This document shows positions 37,200-46,974 of a stretch of DNA of 64,000 nt, one piece after another. Below the pieces are notes generated by a model. It made no database searches and was not told the origin of the DNA. It saw only the letters and a list, made by a program, of their open reading frames with translations. The DNA is from Ruegeria sp. ANG-S4 (lineage in GTDB: Bacteria; Pseudomonadota; Alphaproteobacteria; Rhodobacterales; Rhodobacteraceae). Each line of letters starts with the position of its first letter. Within the stretch, counting starts at the first letter, position 1. Location: contig NZ_JWLK01000004.1 of assembly GCF_000814005.1 (NCBI RefSeq), positions 186,001 to 250,000 of the forward strand. Direction: 5' to 3'. The translations under genes were made by a program, and so were the position numbers.

Positions 37200-38387
37200 A
37201 TGGCTGTCGATCACACACGGTTTCTGGCCGATCTGCACAAACTGCGCAGCTTCGGCGCTTCGGGCGTTGGCAAGGGTGTCATCCGACCCGCCTATTCCGA
37301 GGCGGATATCGCAGCCCGCAAGTGGTTGGCCGAACGGATGTCTGACGCTGGCCTGACACCGCATTTCGATCCGGTCGGCAATTTGTTCGGTCTGGCCGAA
37401 GGCCAATCCCTGCTCATGGGTTCGCATTCCGACAGCCAGCCGGAAGGCGGTTGGCTGGATGGCGCACTTGGCGTGATCGCCGCGCTCGAGGTCGCACGGT
37501 CGAGCGATCTGCCCATTTCTGTCGTGAGTTTTCAGGATGAGGAAGGGCGTTTTGGCGTCACCACCGGCTCCGCTGTCTGGTCCAAAGGGCTGCTGCTCTC
37601 GAAAGCCGATACTTTGACGGACGCTTCGGGAACCACGTTCAGGGATGCCCGTTCCTCGATGACTGATCTGGCGGCCGGGTTCGTCGATCCGGCACGGTTC
37701 CGTGGCTTTATTGAGATGCATATCGAACAAGGGCCGACACTGGATTCCAATGATGAGAAAATCGGGGTCGTGACCGATATCGTCGGTATTCGCGATATGG
37801 TCATCACCTTCGACGGCCAACAAAACCACGCCGGTACCACGCCGATGCACCTGCGTCGGGACGCATTCCAGGCGGTTTCGGTGTTCAACACCCGGATCAA
37901 TGACCTGTTTCGAAACGTTGTGACACCGCAAACGGTCTGGACAATTGGCCGGGTCGATCTGCATCCCAATGCGTCCTCCATTGTGCCGGGCCGCGCGCGG
38001 TTCTCGATGCAATGGCGCGATGGGGACTCTGATCGCTTGGGGCGCATGGAAGCGATTATTCGCGATACAGCGCAAGACGTCGCGGCAGAATTGGATCTGA
38101 GCCTCGATTTCGGACCGATGCTGGGGCTTGAGCCAGTTGCGATGGATGGCGCCTTGCGCCGCGCCCTTCAAGTCGGTGCCGAACAGGTTGCGCCCGGCAA
38201 ATGGCGCGATATGCCCTCCGGCGCTCTGCACGATGCAACGAATGTTTCGCAATTGATGCCGGTTGCGATGCTGTTTGTCCCTTCGATAAATGGCATCAGT
38301 CATGACTTCGCCGAGGACACCGCTGAAGACGATCTTGTTGCAGGTCTTCGCGTTCTGGACCTCGCAGTCCGCGAACTGGGTCTTTAG
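37200..38387 (+). CDS. M20-family zinc amidohydrolase (allantoate/N-carbamoyl amino acid hydrolase type)
   Basis: This 395-residue cytoplasmic hydrolase belongs to the AllC/HyuC branch of M20. Metal ligands are in [22 protein letters not shown] (His, Asp) and [12 protein letters not shown] (Glu pair). [13 protein letters not shown] is typical, and the lid/dimer domain begins near [15 protein letters not shown]. It cleaves ureido or amide bonds of small acids such as allantoate or N-carbamoyl amino acids; the substrate is not determinable here. It is divergent from the histidine-phosphatase operon and followed by the gcvT upstream region. No purine or pyrimidine degradation genes are adjacent. 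Confidence 0.9.
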   Translation: MAVDHTRFLADLHKLRSFGASGVGKGVIRPAYSEADIAARKWLAERMSDAGLTPHFDPVGNLFGLAEGQSLLMGSHSDSQPEGGWLDGALGVIAALEVARSSDLPISVVSFQDEEGRFGVTTGSAVWSKGLLLSKADTLTDASGTTFRDARSSMTDLAAGFVDPARFRGFIEMHIEQGPTLDSNDEKIGVVTDIVGIRDMVITFDGQQNHAGTTPMHLRRDAFQAVSVFNTRINDLFRNVVTPQTVWTIGRVDLHPNASSIVPGRARFSMQWRDGDSDRLGRMEAIIRDTAQDVAAELDLSLDFGPMLGLEPVAMDGALRRALQVGAEQVAPGKWRDMPSGALHDATNVSQLMPVAMLFVPSINGISHDFAEDTAEDDLVAGLRVLDLAVRELGL

Positions 38388-38422
38388 CAATTTCATCTTC
38401 TGTGTTGCGTAACGGAAAAAAG

Positions 38423-38436
38423 TTTCCTATAGGAAA
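38423..38436. promoter_or_regulatory. Perfect 14-base palindrome upstream of gcvT
   Basis: TTTCCTATAGGAAA is a perfect dyad in the 237-base gap before gcvT, flanked by A-rich sequence. Size and symmetry suit a dimeric repressor or activator. I found no glycine riboswitch in this gap, so protein-mediated control of the gcv operon is likely. The cognate regulator is unknown. Confidence 0.5.
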
Positions 38437-38624
38437 TATCGAAGCATGCGCTCGCATACCATTTGCCCTGGTGCAAGCCGCCTAGACGCTTTGTGACACC
38501 GATCCAGCCGCCCCTCCGGCCACTGACGTGCAGGGACCAGTGCATTCGGAAGTTGCAAAATACGCGGCTTGCGTCAGACTGACGCACATGCGCGCTGACC
38601 ACTATGAACCAAGAGGTACTCGCC

Positions 38625-39719
38625 ATGACCGATGTGAAACGCACACCCTTGTACGACCTGCATGTCGAGCTGGGTGGGAAGATGGTTGATTTCGCAGGTT
38701 GGGAGATGCCTGTTCAGTACCCGATGGGGATCATGGGGGAACACAAACAGTGCCGCGAAAAGGCCGCTTTGTTTGATGTAAGCCACATGGGTCAGGTGAT
38801 CCTGAGCGGAGAGGATGTGGGCGAGAAGCTGGAAGCCCTGTGCCCGCAGGCTTATGCAACGCTGAAGGACGGCAAGGCGCGCTACGGGTTCTTTACCAAC
38901 GCTGAAGGCGGGATCATGGATGACCTGATCGTGTCGAACGCAGGGGATCATTTCTTTGTTGTGGTGAACGCGGCGCTGCGCCATCAGGACATTCCGCACA
39001 TGCAGGCCAATCTAGACGGTGTTGAAGTCATCGAAATCTTCGACCGCGCGCTGGTCGCGGTACAGGGCCCCAGCGCCGAAGATGTTGTGGGCAGCCTCTG
39101 CCCCGCAGCCCGCGACCTGAAGTTCATGGAAACCACTGTTGCCGAAATCAACGGTGTCGAATGCCGTATCTCGCGCCTCGGCTATACCGGCGAAGACGGC
39201 TATGAAATCTCGATCCCCGAGGATAAGGCCACCGACATCACCCGCGCGTTCCTAGCGCATGAAGACTGCGAGCCGGCGGGACTGGGCGCCCGCGACAGCC
39301 TGCGGCTTGAGGCGGGGCTGTGCCTTTACGGCAATGACATCGACCAGACGACCTCGCCCATCGAGGCCAGCCTGGGCTGGGCGATCCAGAAACGACGCAA
39401 GGAAGAGGGTGGATTTCCGGGTGCGGACCGTATTCAACGAGAACTCGCTGAAGGTCCGGCCCGCAAACTGGTGGGCATCAAGCCCGAAGGCCGCGCCCCG
39501 GCGCGTCAGGGCGTCGAAATCCAATCCGCCGAAGGCACCACGATCGGTCAGATAACCTCTGGCGGGTTCGGCCCCACGGTCGGCGGACCGGTTGCGATGG
39601 GCTATGTCGCGACGGGTCATGCGCAGCCCGGCGAGACCGTGAACCTGATCATCCGGGGCAAGCCACAACCCGCGCAGATCGTGGCGCTGCCTTTCGTCAC
39701 CCAGAATTACAAGCGTTGA
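38625..39719 (+). CDS. gcvT: Glycine cleavage system T protein (aminomethyltransferase)
   Basis: GcvT transfers the aminomethyl carbon from lipoyl-GcvH to tetrahydrofolate, releasing ammonia. The 364-residue protein has TPLYDLHVELGGKMVDFAGWEMPVQYP, HKQCREKAALFDVSHMG (folate site) and RLGYTGEDGYEISIPEDKA. ARDSLRLEAGLCLYGNDIDQTTSPIEA follows. I chose ATG 38625 because AAGAGG lies nine bases upstream; an ATG at 38604 adds seven residues and lacks a ribosome site. First gene of gcvT-gcvH-gcvP. Confidence 0.97.
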   Translation: MTDVKRTPLYDLHVELGGKMVDFAGWEMPVQYPMGIMGEHKQCREKAALFDVSHMGQVILSGEDVGEKLEALCPQAYATLKDGKARYGFFTNAEGGIMDDLIVSNAGDHFFVVVNAALRHQDIPHMQANLDGVEVIEIFDRALVAVQGPSAEDVVGSLCPAARDLKFMETTVAEINGVECRISRLGYTGEDGYEISIPEDKATDITRAFLAHEDCEPAGLGARDSLRLEAGLCLYGNDIDQTTSPIEASLGWAIQKRRKEEGGFPGADRIQRELAEGPARKLVGIKPEGRAPARQGVEIQSAEGTTIGQITSGGFGPTVGGPVAMGYVATGHAQPGETVNLIIRGKPQPAQIVALPFVTQNYKR

Positions 39720-39737
39720 AGTCAGGAGAAAGACAAG

Positions 39738-40103
39738 ATGGCAACCTATTATTCCGAAGAGCATGAGTGGATCGACGTCGACGGCGACACCGCCACACTC
39801 GGCATCACCAAACACGCGGCAGAACAGCTGGGTGATGTGGTCTTTGTGGAACAACAGGAAGTGGGCGACGAGTTCGAGAAAGACGGCGAGATCGGCGTGA
39901 TCGAATCCGTCAAAGCGGCTTCGGAACTCTATGCACCGGTCGATGGTGAGATCATTGAGGTCAACGAAACGCTGGCCGACAACCCCGGCGCGCTGAACGA
40001 AGACCCCGAGGGCAATGCCTGGATTTACAAGATCAAGATCGCAGACGCTTCGCAGCTCGAAGATCTGATGGATGAAAGCGGCTACAAGGCCTTCATCGGC
40101 TAA
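39738..40103 (+). CDS. gcvH: Glycine cleavage system H protein
   Basis: GcvH carries the aminomethyl group on lipoate between P, T and L proteins. The 121-residue protein starts YYSEEHEWIDVDGD and has the lipoylation site in IGVIESVKAASELYAP, with the Lys in the central ESVKAAS turn. The C-terminal helix is typical, and length is standard. It lies 18 bases after gcvT with AGGAGAAAG upstream. Confidence 0.97.
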   Translation: MATYYSEEHEWIDVDGDTATLGITKHAAEQLGDVVFVEQQEVGDEFEKDGEIGVIESVKAASELYAPVDGEIIEVNETLADNPGALNEDPEGNAWIYKIKIADASQLEDLMDESGYKAFIG

Positions 40104-40138
40104 CGCCACGCCGGAACCCCGGCACAGGGGCGCCGCTG

Positions 40139-40160
40139 CTTCATCTTTTCCCAAATACTC
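40139..40160 (+). repeat. Dispersed 22-base repeat, copy B
   Basis: This is identical over 22 bases to 21212-21233. Here it lies in the gcvH-gcvP gap and continues into a GC-rich imperfect hairpin (CCCGCCGGAG ... CTCCGCCGGG, about 40160-40190). It is therefore an intergenic repeat unit rather than a coding similarity. Confidence 0.7.
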
Positions 40161-40218
40161 CCGCCGGAGGCTCCCGCAGGCTCCGCCGGGCTCGACCTAT
40201 CCTTGAGGAGCGCACCAA

Positions 40219-43074
40219 ATGGCCTTCAAACTGACTGATTACGAAGCCTATGACTTTGCCAATCGCCGCCATATCGGGCCCAGCCCGACCGAAATGCGCG
40301 ATATGCTCAAGGTGATCGGCTTCAAAACGCTGGACGAGTTGATCGACGCCACCGTCCCGCCTGCGATCCGGCAGAAAGAGCCATTGGACTGGGGTCCGGC
40401 TATGACGGAGCGCGACGCTCTTTTCTACATGAAGCAGGTGGCAGACAAGAACAAGGTTCTGACCTCACTGATCGGGCAGGGATACTACGGAACCACTACG
40501 CCCGCGCCGATCCTGCGCAACATTCTGGAAAACCCGGCCTGGTACACGGCCTATACGCCCTATCAGCCCGAGATCAGCCAGGGCCGGCTTGAGGCACTGT
40601 TGAACTTCCAGACCATGGTCAGCGACCTGACCGGGCTGGACGTGGCGAACGCCTCGCTGCTGGACGAAGCCACCGCCGCGGCCGAAGCCATGGCGATGGC
40701 CAAGCGCGGCGGCCGGTCCAAGGCCAATAACGCCGCCTTCTTCGTCGACAAGAACTGTCATCCCCAGACTATCGCCGTGATCAAGACCCGTGCCGAACCT
40801 CTTAGCATCGACGTGCAGGTGGCCGACCCCGATCAATTGGACGCGGGTGCGGTCTTCGGCGCGATCTTCCAATATCCCGGCACCCATGGCCACGTGCGCG
40901 ACTTCTCATCGGAAATCGCCGCCCTGCATGAACACAAAGCCATCGCCATCGTCGCTGCCGACATCCTGTCGCTGGCGCTGCTGAAGTCACCGGGCGAGAT
41001 GGGCGCGGATATCGCCATCGGCTCGACCCAGCGCTTTGGTGTGCCGATGGGCTATGGCGGCCCGCATGCCGCCTATATGGCAACCACCGACAAGCTGAAA
41101 CGCGCGATGCCCGGACGGATCATCGGCGTCAGCATCGACAGCCGGGGCAACAAAGCCTATCGCCTCGCCCTGCAAACGCGTGAGCAGCATATCCGCCGCG
41201 AAAAAGCCAACTCAAACGTCTGTACCGCGCAGGCGCTGCTGGCTGTAATTGCCTCGATGTACGCGGTCTATCACGGCCCCGATGGTATCAAGGCCATCGC
41301 GCAATCGGTGCACCGCAAGACCTCGCGCATGGCGGCTGGTCTGGAAGAGGCGGGCTTCTCGGTCGAACCGGACGTGTTCTTCGACACCATCACGGTCGAG
41401 GTCGGCCACCTGCAGAAGACGGTCATGGAAGCCGCCGTGGCCCGTGGCGTCAACCTGCGCAAGGTGGGTGAGACAAAGGTCGGCATCAGTCTCGACGAAC
41501 AGACCCGGCCTGAAACCATCGAGGCCGTCTGGGGTGCCTTTGGCATCGACAAGGAAGATGACAGCTCAAACGTGGCCTATCGGCTGCCCGATTACGCGCT
41601 GCGCGAGACGCCTTATCTGACCCACGAGATCTTCCACAAGAACCGAGCCGAGGCCGAGATGACCCGCTATATGCGCCGTCTGGCCGACCGCGACCTGGCG
41701 CTGGACCGGGCGATGATCCCGCTGGGGTCCTGCACCATGAAGCTGAACGCCACGATCGAGATGATCCCGGTCACCTGGCCCGAGTTCGGCAATCTGCACC
41801 CGTTCTGCCCGGAAGATCAGGCGCAGGGCTATCACGAGATGATTGCCGATCTGAACGACAAGCTGTGCCAGATCACCGGCTATGACGCGATCTCGCAGCA
41901 ACCCAACTCGGGTGCGCAGGGCGAGTACGCAGGTCTGCTGACCATCCGCAACTATCACTTCGCCCGCGGCGAAGGGCACCGCAATGTCTGCCTGATCCCG
42001 ACCTCGGCCCATGGCACCAACCCGGCCTCGGCGCAGATGGTGGGCTGGCAGGTTGTGCCGGTGCAATCGGATGAGAACGGCAACATTGATCTGAATGACT
42101 TCCGCGCCAAGGCCGAGAAGCACTCGGATCATCTGGCCGGGTGCATGATCACCTATCCGTCCACCCATGGCGTGTTCGAGACCACCGTGCAGGAGGTCTG
42201 CCAGATCACCCATGATCACGGCGGTCAGGTCTATATCGACGGCGCCAACATGAACGCCATGGTGGGCCTGTCGCGTCCCGGTGACATTGGCGGTGACGTC
42301 AGCCACCTGAACCTGCACAAGACCTTCTGCATCCCCCATGGCGGCGGCGGCCCCGGCATGGGCCCGATCGGCGTCAAGGCGCATCTGGAGGAGCATCTGC
42401 CCGGCCACCCGGAATACGGCACCGCCGTGGGTCCGGTCTCGGCGGCGCCCTTCGGCTCGCCCTCGATCCTTCCCGTCTCATGGGCCTATGTGCTGCTGAT
42501 GGGCGGCGCGGGTCTGACGCAGGCCACGAAAGTGGCGATCCTGAATGCCAACTATATCGCGGCGCGCCTGCAGGATGCTTATCCGATCCTCTATACGTCC
42601 GAGACCGGTCGGGTGGCGCATGAATGCATCCTCGACACCCGTCCGCTGGACGAGGCGGCGCATGTGACCGTTGACGACGTCGCCAAACGTCTTGTGGACT
42701 CGGGTTTCCACGCCCCAACGATGAGTTGGCCTGTGGCGGGGACGCTGATGGTAGAGCCGACAGAATCGGAGCCCATGGACGAGCTGGATCGGTTCTGCGA
42801 CGCCATGCTATCCATCCGTGCCGAGGCGCAGGACATCATCGACGGCAAGATCGACGCGGAAAACAACCCGCTGAAAAACGCCCCTCACACGGTGCGCGAC
42901 TTGGTGGGCAGCTGGGATCGACCCTATACCCGCGAACAGGCCTGCTTCCCCCCGGGCTCCATGGGCGTCGACAAATACTGGTCTCCGGTCAACCGTGTCG
43001 ACAACGCGTATGGAGATCGAAACCTCGTCTGCACATGCCCGCCAATGTCGGAATACGAAGAAGCGGCAGAGTAA
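40219..43074 (+). CDS. gcvP: Glycine dehydrogenase (decarboxylating), P protein
   Basis: GcvP is the PLP enzyme that decarboxylates glycine and passes the aminomethyl group to GcvH. The 951-residue single-chain form has fused N- and C-terminal halves. PLP-binding Lys is in [41 protein letters not shown] and [19 protein letters not shown] are typical of the N-terminal half, and [20 protein letters not shown] and [11 protein letters not shown] of the second. It begins 115 bases after gcvH, across a repeat unit. Confidence 0.98.
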   Translation: MAFKLTDYEAYDFANRRHIGPSPTEMRDMLKVIGFKTLDELIDATVPPAIRQKEPLDWGPAMTERDALFYMKQVADKNKVLTSLIGQGYYGTTTPAPILRNILENPAWYTAYTPYQPEISQGRLEALLNFQTMVSDLTGLDVANASLLDEATAAAEAMAMAKRGGRSKANNAAFFVDKNCHPQTIAVIKTRAEPLSIDVQVADPDQLDAGAVFGAIFQYPGTHGHVRDFSSEIAALHEHKAIAIVAADILSLALLKSPGEMGADIAIGSTQRFGVPMGYGGPHAAYMATTDKLKRAMPGRIIGVSIDSRGNKAYRLALQTREQHIRREKANSNVCTAQALLAVIASMYAVYHGPDGIKAIAQSVHRKTSRMAAGLEEAGFSVEPDVFFDTITVEVGHLQKTVMEAAVARGVNLRKVGETKVGISLDEQTRPETIEAVWGAFGIDKEDDSSNVAYRLPDYALRETPYLTHEIFHKNRAEAEMTRYMRRLADRDLALDRAMIPLGSCTMKLNATIEMIPVTWPEFGNLHPFCPEDQAQGYHEMIADLNDKLCQITGYDAISQQPNSGAQGEYAGLLTIRNYHFARGEGHRNVCLIPTSAHGTNPASAQMVGWQVVPVQSDENGNIDLNDFRAKAEKHSDHLAGCMITYPSTHGVFETTVQEVCQITHDHGGQVYIDGANMNAMVGLSRPGDIGGDVSHLNLHKTFCIPHGGGGPGMGPIGVKAHLEEHLPGHPEYGTAVGPVSAAPFGSPSILPVSWAYVLLMGGAGLTQATKVAILNANYIAARLQDAYPILYTSETGRVAHECILDTRPLDEAAHVTVDDVAKRLVDSGFHAPTMSWPVAGTLMVEPTESEPMDELDRFCDAMLSIRAEAQDIIDGKIDAENNPLKNAPHTVRDLVGSWDRPYTREQACFPPGSMGVDKYWSPVNRVDNAYGDRNLVCTCPPMSEYEEAAE

Positions 43075-43080
43075 ACCCTA

Positions 43081-43107
43081 ACCCTATCGGGAAACCGGTG
43101 GGGTTTT
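43081..43107 (+). terminator. gcvP terminator with GAAA tetraloop
   Basis: ACCCTATCGG (43081-43090) pairs throughout with CCGGTGGGGT (43095-43104), a 10-bp stem with two G-U pairs closed by a GAAA loop and followed by a short T run. It starts six bases after the gcvP stop. A second perfect 9-bp hairpin (AATCGGAAA / TTTCCGATT) lies at 43112-43134. Confidence 0.7.
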
Positions 43108-43157
43108 CGCCAATCGGAAACCAGTTTTCCGATTCATCCCCTTCCCGGGTGTCGTTT

Positions 43158-43262
43158 TCTGCGCAGCGAGCGTCTTTTTTGCTTGCTGCGCACCGAAACG
43201 CCACCTACGCCTGTCCGTGGGACACCCCTCCCCAACGAGGGGCGTGTATCTGGAAGGGTAAT
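43158..43262 (+). promoter_or_regulatory. serC leader RNA (alphaproteobacterial serC motif)
   Basis: The segment has a 12-bp hairpin with a T-rich loop (43160-43192, TGCGCAGCGAGC / GCTTGCTGCGCA) and, near the gene, CCCCTC-CCCAAC-GAGGGG (43225-43242), followed by GGAAGGG before the start. The CCCCTCCCCAACGAGGGG hairpin upstream of a serC-serA pair is the hallmark I know for the serC RNA motif of alphaproteobacteria. It probably controls expression of the serine operon. Confidence 0.65.
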
Positions 43263-43266
43263 ACAG

Positions 43267-44421
43267 ATGAGTATTCAAAAACCGGCGACGCGGCTGGCTA
43301 ATCCGCGTTTCTCCTCGGGGCCTTGCGCCAAACCCCCTACATTTGAACTGAGCAAACTGGCCGATGCCGCGCTGGGCCGGTCGCACCGGGCTGCTGTTGG
43401 CAAGGACAAGCTGAAGGCCGCGATCGAAGGTACGCGCGAAGTGCTTGGCATTCCGGCGGACTACAAGATCGGTATCGTTCCCGCCTCGGACACCGGCGCG
43501 GTTGAGATGGCGCTTTGGTCGCTCTTGGGCGAGCGCAAGGTTGAGATGCTGGCTTGGGAAAGCTTCGGCGCGGGTTGGGTGACCGATGTGGTCAAGCAGC
43601 TGAAGATTGATGCTGAGGTGAAGACAGCGGATTACGGTCAAATCGTTGATCTGGCTTCGGTCGATTTCGCCAATGACGTGGTGTTTACGTGGAACGGGAC
43701 AACCTCGGGCGTTCGGGTTCCGAATGGCGACTGGATCGCAGATGACCGTCAGGGGCTGACGATCTGCGATGCGACCTCGGCCGCGTTTGCGGTGGACCTG
43801 CCATGGGACAAGCTGGATGTGACCACCTTCAGCTGGCAAAAGGTTCTGGGCGGCGAGGCTGCGCACGGGATGTTGATCCTTAGCCCGCGTGCGGTGGAAC
43901 GGTTGGAGAGCTACACGCCCGCATGGCCATTGCCGAAGATTTTCCGCCTGACCAAAGGCGGCAAGCTGATCGAAGGGATATTCACTGGCGCGACGATCAA
44001 CACGCCCTCGATGCTGGCGGTTGAGGATTACCTGTTCGCGCTGGATTGGGCCCGTTCGGTGGGTGGCTTGCAGGGCTTGATTGCCCGTGCCGATGCCAAT
44101 GCCGGGGCGGTTCACGCGTTCTGCGATCAAAACGACTGGATCACCAATCTGGCAGAGGATGCGGCGACGCAATCGAACACGTCCGTTTGCCTGAAATTCA
44201 CCGACGCTCGTATTCAGGACGGCGCGACATTCGCCAAGGCTGTGGCGAAGCGGTTGGAGGCCGAGAATATCGCGCTGGATATCGGGGCCTATCGCGACGC
44301 GCCTGCGGGCCTGCGCATCTGGTGCGGCGGCACGGTCGAGACCTCGGATATCGAGGCGATGCTGCCCTGGCTTGCCTGGGCCTTTGCGGCCGAGATCGCG
44401 GCGCAAACTGAAGCTGCCTGA
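43267..44421 (+). CDS. serC: Phosphoserine aminotransferase
   Basis: SerC converts 3-phosphohydroxypyruvate and glutamate to phosphoserine. The 384-residue PLP enzyme is of the alphaproteobacterial type: [20 protein letters not shown] start, [64 protein letters not shown] with the PLP Lys. Start ATG 43267 follows GGAAGGG. It forms an operon with serA after a serC leader; serB is in the same window about 12 kb on. Confidence 0.97.
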   Translation: MSIQKPATRLANPRFSSGPCAKPPTFELSKLADAALGRSHRAAVGKDKLKAAIEGTREVLGIPADYKIGIVPASDTGAVEMALWSLLGERKVEMLAWESFGAGWVTDVVKQLKIDAEVKTADYGQIVDLASVDFANDVVFTWNGTTSGVRVPNGDWIADDRQGLTICDATSAAFAVDLPWDKLDVTTFSWQKVLGGEAAHGMLILSPRAVERLESYTPAWPLPKIFRLTKGGKLIEGIFTGATINTPSMLAVEDYLFALDWARSVGGLQGLIARADANAGAVHAFCDQNDWITNLAEDAATQSNTSVCLKFTDARIQDGATFAKAVAKRLEAENIALDIGAYRDAPAGLRIWCGGTVETSDIEAMLPWLAWAFAAEIAAQTEAA

Positions 44422-44430
44422 GATCGCTGT

Positions 44431-44487
44431 GCCGGGCTGAAGCCCGGCCTACGCATAACCGAAATTTAGGGCGGGTTTCAGCCCGCC
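44431..44487 (+). repeat. Inverted pair of REP-like hairpins between serC and serA
   Basis: Element 1 (44431-44450) is GCCGGGCT-GAA-GCCCGGC plus CT. Element 2 (44468-44487) is AGGGCGGGTTTCAGCCCGCC. The reverse complement of element 2 matches element 1 at 17 of 20 positions, so they are the same unit in opposite orientation, 17 bases apart. That is the layout of bacterial interspersed mosaic elements. They may buffer expression between serC and serA. Confidence 0.6.
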
Positions 44488-44518
44488 ATCCGCCAGAACT
44501 CTTCAAAGGACCAAAGAA

Positions 44519-46114
44519 ATGGCCCCCAAAGTACTCGTATCCGATAAGTTGAGCGAAACCGCCGTCCAGATTTTCCGCGACCGCGGCATCGACGTGGATT
44601 TCATGCCCGATCTGGGCAAGGACAAGGACAAGCTGGCCGAGGTGATTGGTCAATATGACGGTCTTGCCATCCGCTCGGCCACCAAGGTGACGCCGACCAT
44701 TCTGGAAAAAGCCGACAAGCTGAAAGTGATCGGTCGGGCCGGGATCGGAACCGACAATATCGACAAGGATGCGGCCTCCAAGAAGGGCGTGATCGTGATG
44801 AACACACCTTTCGGCAACATGATCACAACCGCAGAACACGCGATTGCGATGATGTTCGCCGTGGCGCGGCAAATCCCCGAGGCTAGCACCTCGACCCATG
44901 CGGGCAAGTGGGAAAAGTCGAAGTTCATGGGGATCGAGCTGACCAACAAGACCCTCGGCGTCATTGGTGCGGGCAACATTGGTGGCATCGTTTGTGAGCG
45001 CGCTTTGGGCCTGAAGATGAAGGTTGTCGCCTATGACCCCTATCTGGGTGAAGAGAAAGCAGCCCAGATGGGTGTCGAAAAGGTCGAGCTGGATGAGCTT
45101 CTGGCCCGCGCCGATTTCATCACTCTGCACGTTCCCCTGACGGATCAGACCCGCAACATCCTGAGCCGCGAGAATCTGGCCAAGACCAAAGAGGGCGTGC
45201 GCATCATCAACTGCGCGCGCGGTGGTCTGGTCGATGAAGAGGCGTTGGCCGAATTACTGCAATCCGGTCATGTCGCCGGGGCGGCCTTTGACGTGTTCAG
45301 CGTCGAACCGGCCAAGGACAACCCTCTGTTCAACCTGCATAACGTGGTGTGCACGCCGCATCTGGGCGCGGCCACGACAGAGGCGCAGGAAAACGTGGCA
45401 TTACAAGTGGCCGAGCAGATTTCGAACTACTTGCTGACCGGTGCGGTCGAAAACGCGCTGAACATGCCCAGCGTGACCGCGGAAGAGGCCAAGGTCATGG
45501 GCCCGTGGATCAAACTGGCCGGTCATTTGGGCAGCTTCATCGGGCAGATGACGGACGAGCCGATCAAGGCGATCAACATCCTCTATGACGGTGTGGCGGC
45601 AAGCATGAACCTCGCGGCGCTGAACTGCTCGGTCGTTGCAGGGATCATGAAAAAGTTTAACCCCGAGGTGAACATGGTCTCGGCCCCGGTTGTGGCCAAG
45701 GAGCGCGGAATTCAAATCTCGACCACCAATCAGGATAAATCCGGCGCGTTTGAAGGCTATATCAAGGTCACTGTCGTGACCGAGAAACGCGAACGTTCGA
45801 TCGGGGGCACCGTGTTCAGCGACGGCAAGCCGCGATTCATCCAGATCAAGGGCATCAATATCGATGCCGAGATCGGAGCCCACATGCTTTATACCACCAA
45901 CGAAGATGTTCCGGGCATCATCGGCGCATTGGGTCAGACGATGGGCGAAAACGGTGTGAATATTGCCAACTTCACACTTGGACGTGCTGGTGCAGGGGGC
46001 GAGGCGATTGCCCTGCTTTACGTCGACGAACCGGTCCCAGCCGAGGCGCGAGCCAAACTCGCCGAAACGGGTTTGTTTACGCAGATCAAACCGTTGGAAT
46101 TCGACGTCGCTTGA
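44519..46114 (+). CDS. serA: D-3-phosphoglycerate dehydrogenase
   Basis: SerA oxidises 3-phosphoglycerate to 3-phosphohydroxypyruvate, committing carbon to serine. The 531-residue enzyme is the long form: a catalytic/NAD domain (1-320, GVIGAGNIGGIVCERALGLKMKV, INCARGGLVDEEALAELL, TPHLGAATTEAQ with catalytic His), an intervening domain (about 320-450), and a C-terminal ACT domain (DVPGIIGALGQTMGENGVNIANFTLGR) for possible serine feedback. It lies downstream of serC across a REP-like pair and ends at an intrinsic terminator. Confidence 0.97.
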   Translation: MAPKVLVSDKLSETAVQIFRDRGIDVDFMPDLGKDKDKLAEVIGQYDGLAIRSATKVTPTILEKADKLKVIGRAGIGTDNIDKDAASKKGVIVMNTPFGNMITTAEHAIAMMFAVARQIPEASTSTHAGKWEKSKFMGIELTNKTLGVIGAGNIGGIVCERALGLKMKVVAYDPYLGEEKAAQMGVEKVELDELLARADFITLHVPLTDQTRNILSRENLAKTKEGVRIINCARGGLVDEEALAELLQSGHVAGAAFDVFSVEPAKDNPLFNLHNVVCTPHLGAATTEAQENVALQVAEQISNYLLTGAVENALNMPSVTAEEAKVMGPWIKLAGHLGSFIGQMTDEPIKAINILYDGVAASMNLAALNCSVVAGIMKKFNPEVNMVSAPVVAKERGIQISTTNQDKSGAFEGYIKVTVVTEKRERSIGGTVFSDGKPRFIQIKGINIDAEIGAHMLYTTNEDVPGIIGALGQTMGENGVNIANFTLGRAGAGGEAIALLYVDEPVPAEARAKLAETGLFTQIKPLEFDVA

Positions 46115-46142
46115 CGCTGTCTTGTTGAGTTTGGGAAACAGA

Positions 46143-46182
46143 ACAAGGCCCGTGCCACCGCTGGCGCGGGCTTTGTCTTTTC
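46143..46182 (+). terminator. serA terminator
   Basis: ACAAGGCCCGTGCCA (46143-46157) pairs with TGGCGCGGGCTTTGT (46162-46176), a 15-bp stem with two wobble pairs and a four-base loop, followed by CTTTTCT. It lies about 30 bases after the serA stop. Confidence 0.85.
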
Positions 46183-46236
46183 TGTCGGGCACGTTTGGGT
46201 CAGAAGGGCAGGAAACAGGAATTGAAAGGCGCTGAC

Positions 46237-46974
46237 ATGACCAGCCCGATTTATGCCATCGGCGATATCCACGGCCAATTGGACATGCTGCAAGACGCGT
46301 TGCAAAAGATCGAAGCAGATGGCGGACCCGACGCGCGGGTTGTGTTTTTGGGCGACTATGTCGACCGGGGTCCGGACAGCCGAGGGGTTTTGGACCTGCT
46401 GGTCGACGGGAAACGGGCCGGTCGAAATTGGGTCACGTTGTTGGGCAATCACGACCGGATGTTTTCGATGTTCATGCGCGACTACCCGGTTCAGGACGCG
46501 CATTTGTTGGTCGGATATAGCTGGTTTCATGAACGCCTTGGCGGAATTCAGACGATGGCTTCATATGGCGTCACAATCTCGGAAGCGGACCGCCAGTATC
46601 AGGTACATGCCCGCGCCCGCGCAGCGGTCCCGCCAGAGCATGTTGCCTTTCTGAACGGATTGACCACCTACCAGCTGGAAGACGAATTGCTCTTTGTTCA
46701 CGCCGGTATCCGGCCCGGCGTCGCGCTGGCAGATCAGTCTGAGGAAGATTTGATCTGGATTCGGCAGGAGTTTCTGAACGACGCGCGCCCATATCCCTGG
46801 TTGGTTGTTCATGGGCACACGGCGGTCCAGCGCGCCGAACACCACGGCAATCGGATCAATCTGGACGCAGGTGCCGGTTATGGTCGGCCACTTGCCACCG
46901 CCGTGTTTGAAGGCAGACAGTGTTGGCTGCTGACCGACAAGGGCCGCGTCCCACTAGAGCCTAATCCGAGGTAA
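46237..46974 (+). CDS. Metallophosphoesterase (PPP-type serine/threonine phosphatase-like)
   Basis: This 245-residue protein has the full PPP metal-site signature: YAIGDIHGQLDML, VFLGDYVDRGPDSRGV, TLLGNHDRMF and VVHGHTAV. It is cytoplasmic. Relatives act as bacterial protein phosphatases or Ap4A hydrolases; the substrate cannot be read. ATG 46237 follows GAAAGG. Its last 14 bases overlap the 3' end of the convergent matB gene. Confidence 0.9.
   Translation: MTSPIYAIGDIHGQLDMLQDALQKIEADGGPDARVVFLGDYVDRGPDSRGVLDLLVDGKRAGRNWVTLLGNHDRMFSMFMRDYPVQDAHLLVGYSWFHERLGGIQTMASYGVTISEADRQYQVHARARAAVPPEHVAFLNGLTTYQLEDELLFVHAGIRPGVALADQSEEDLIWIRQEFLNDARPYPWLVVHGHTAVQRAEHHGNRINLDAGAGYGRPLATAVFEGRQCWLLTDKGRVPLEPNPR

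Noticed and set aside
38388..38624. Possible glycine riboswitch upstream of gcvT
   Set aside because: I looked for the conserved paired glycine aptamer cores and did not find them. The gap instead has a perfect palindrome.
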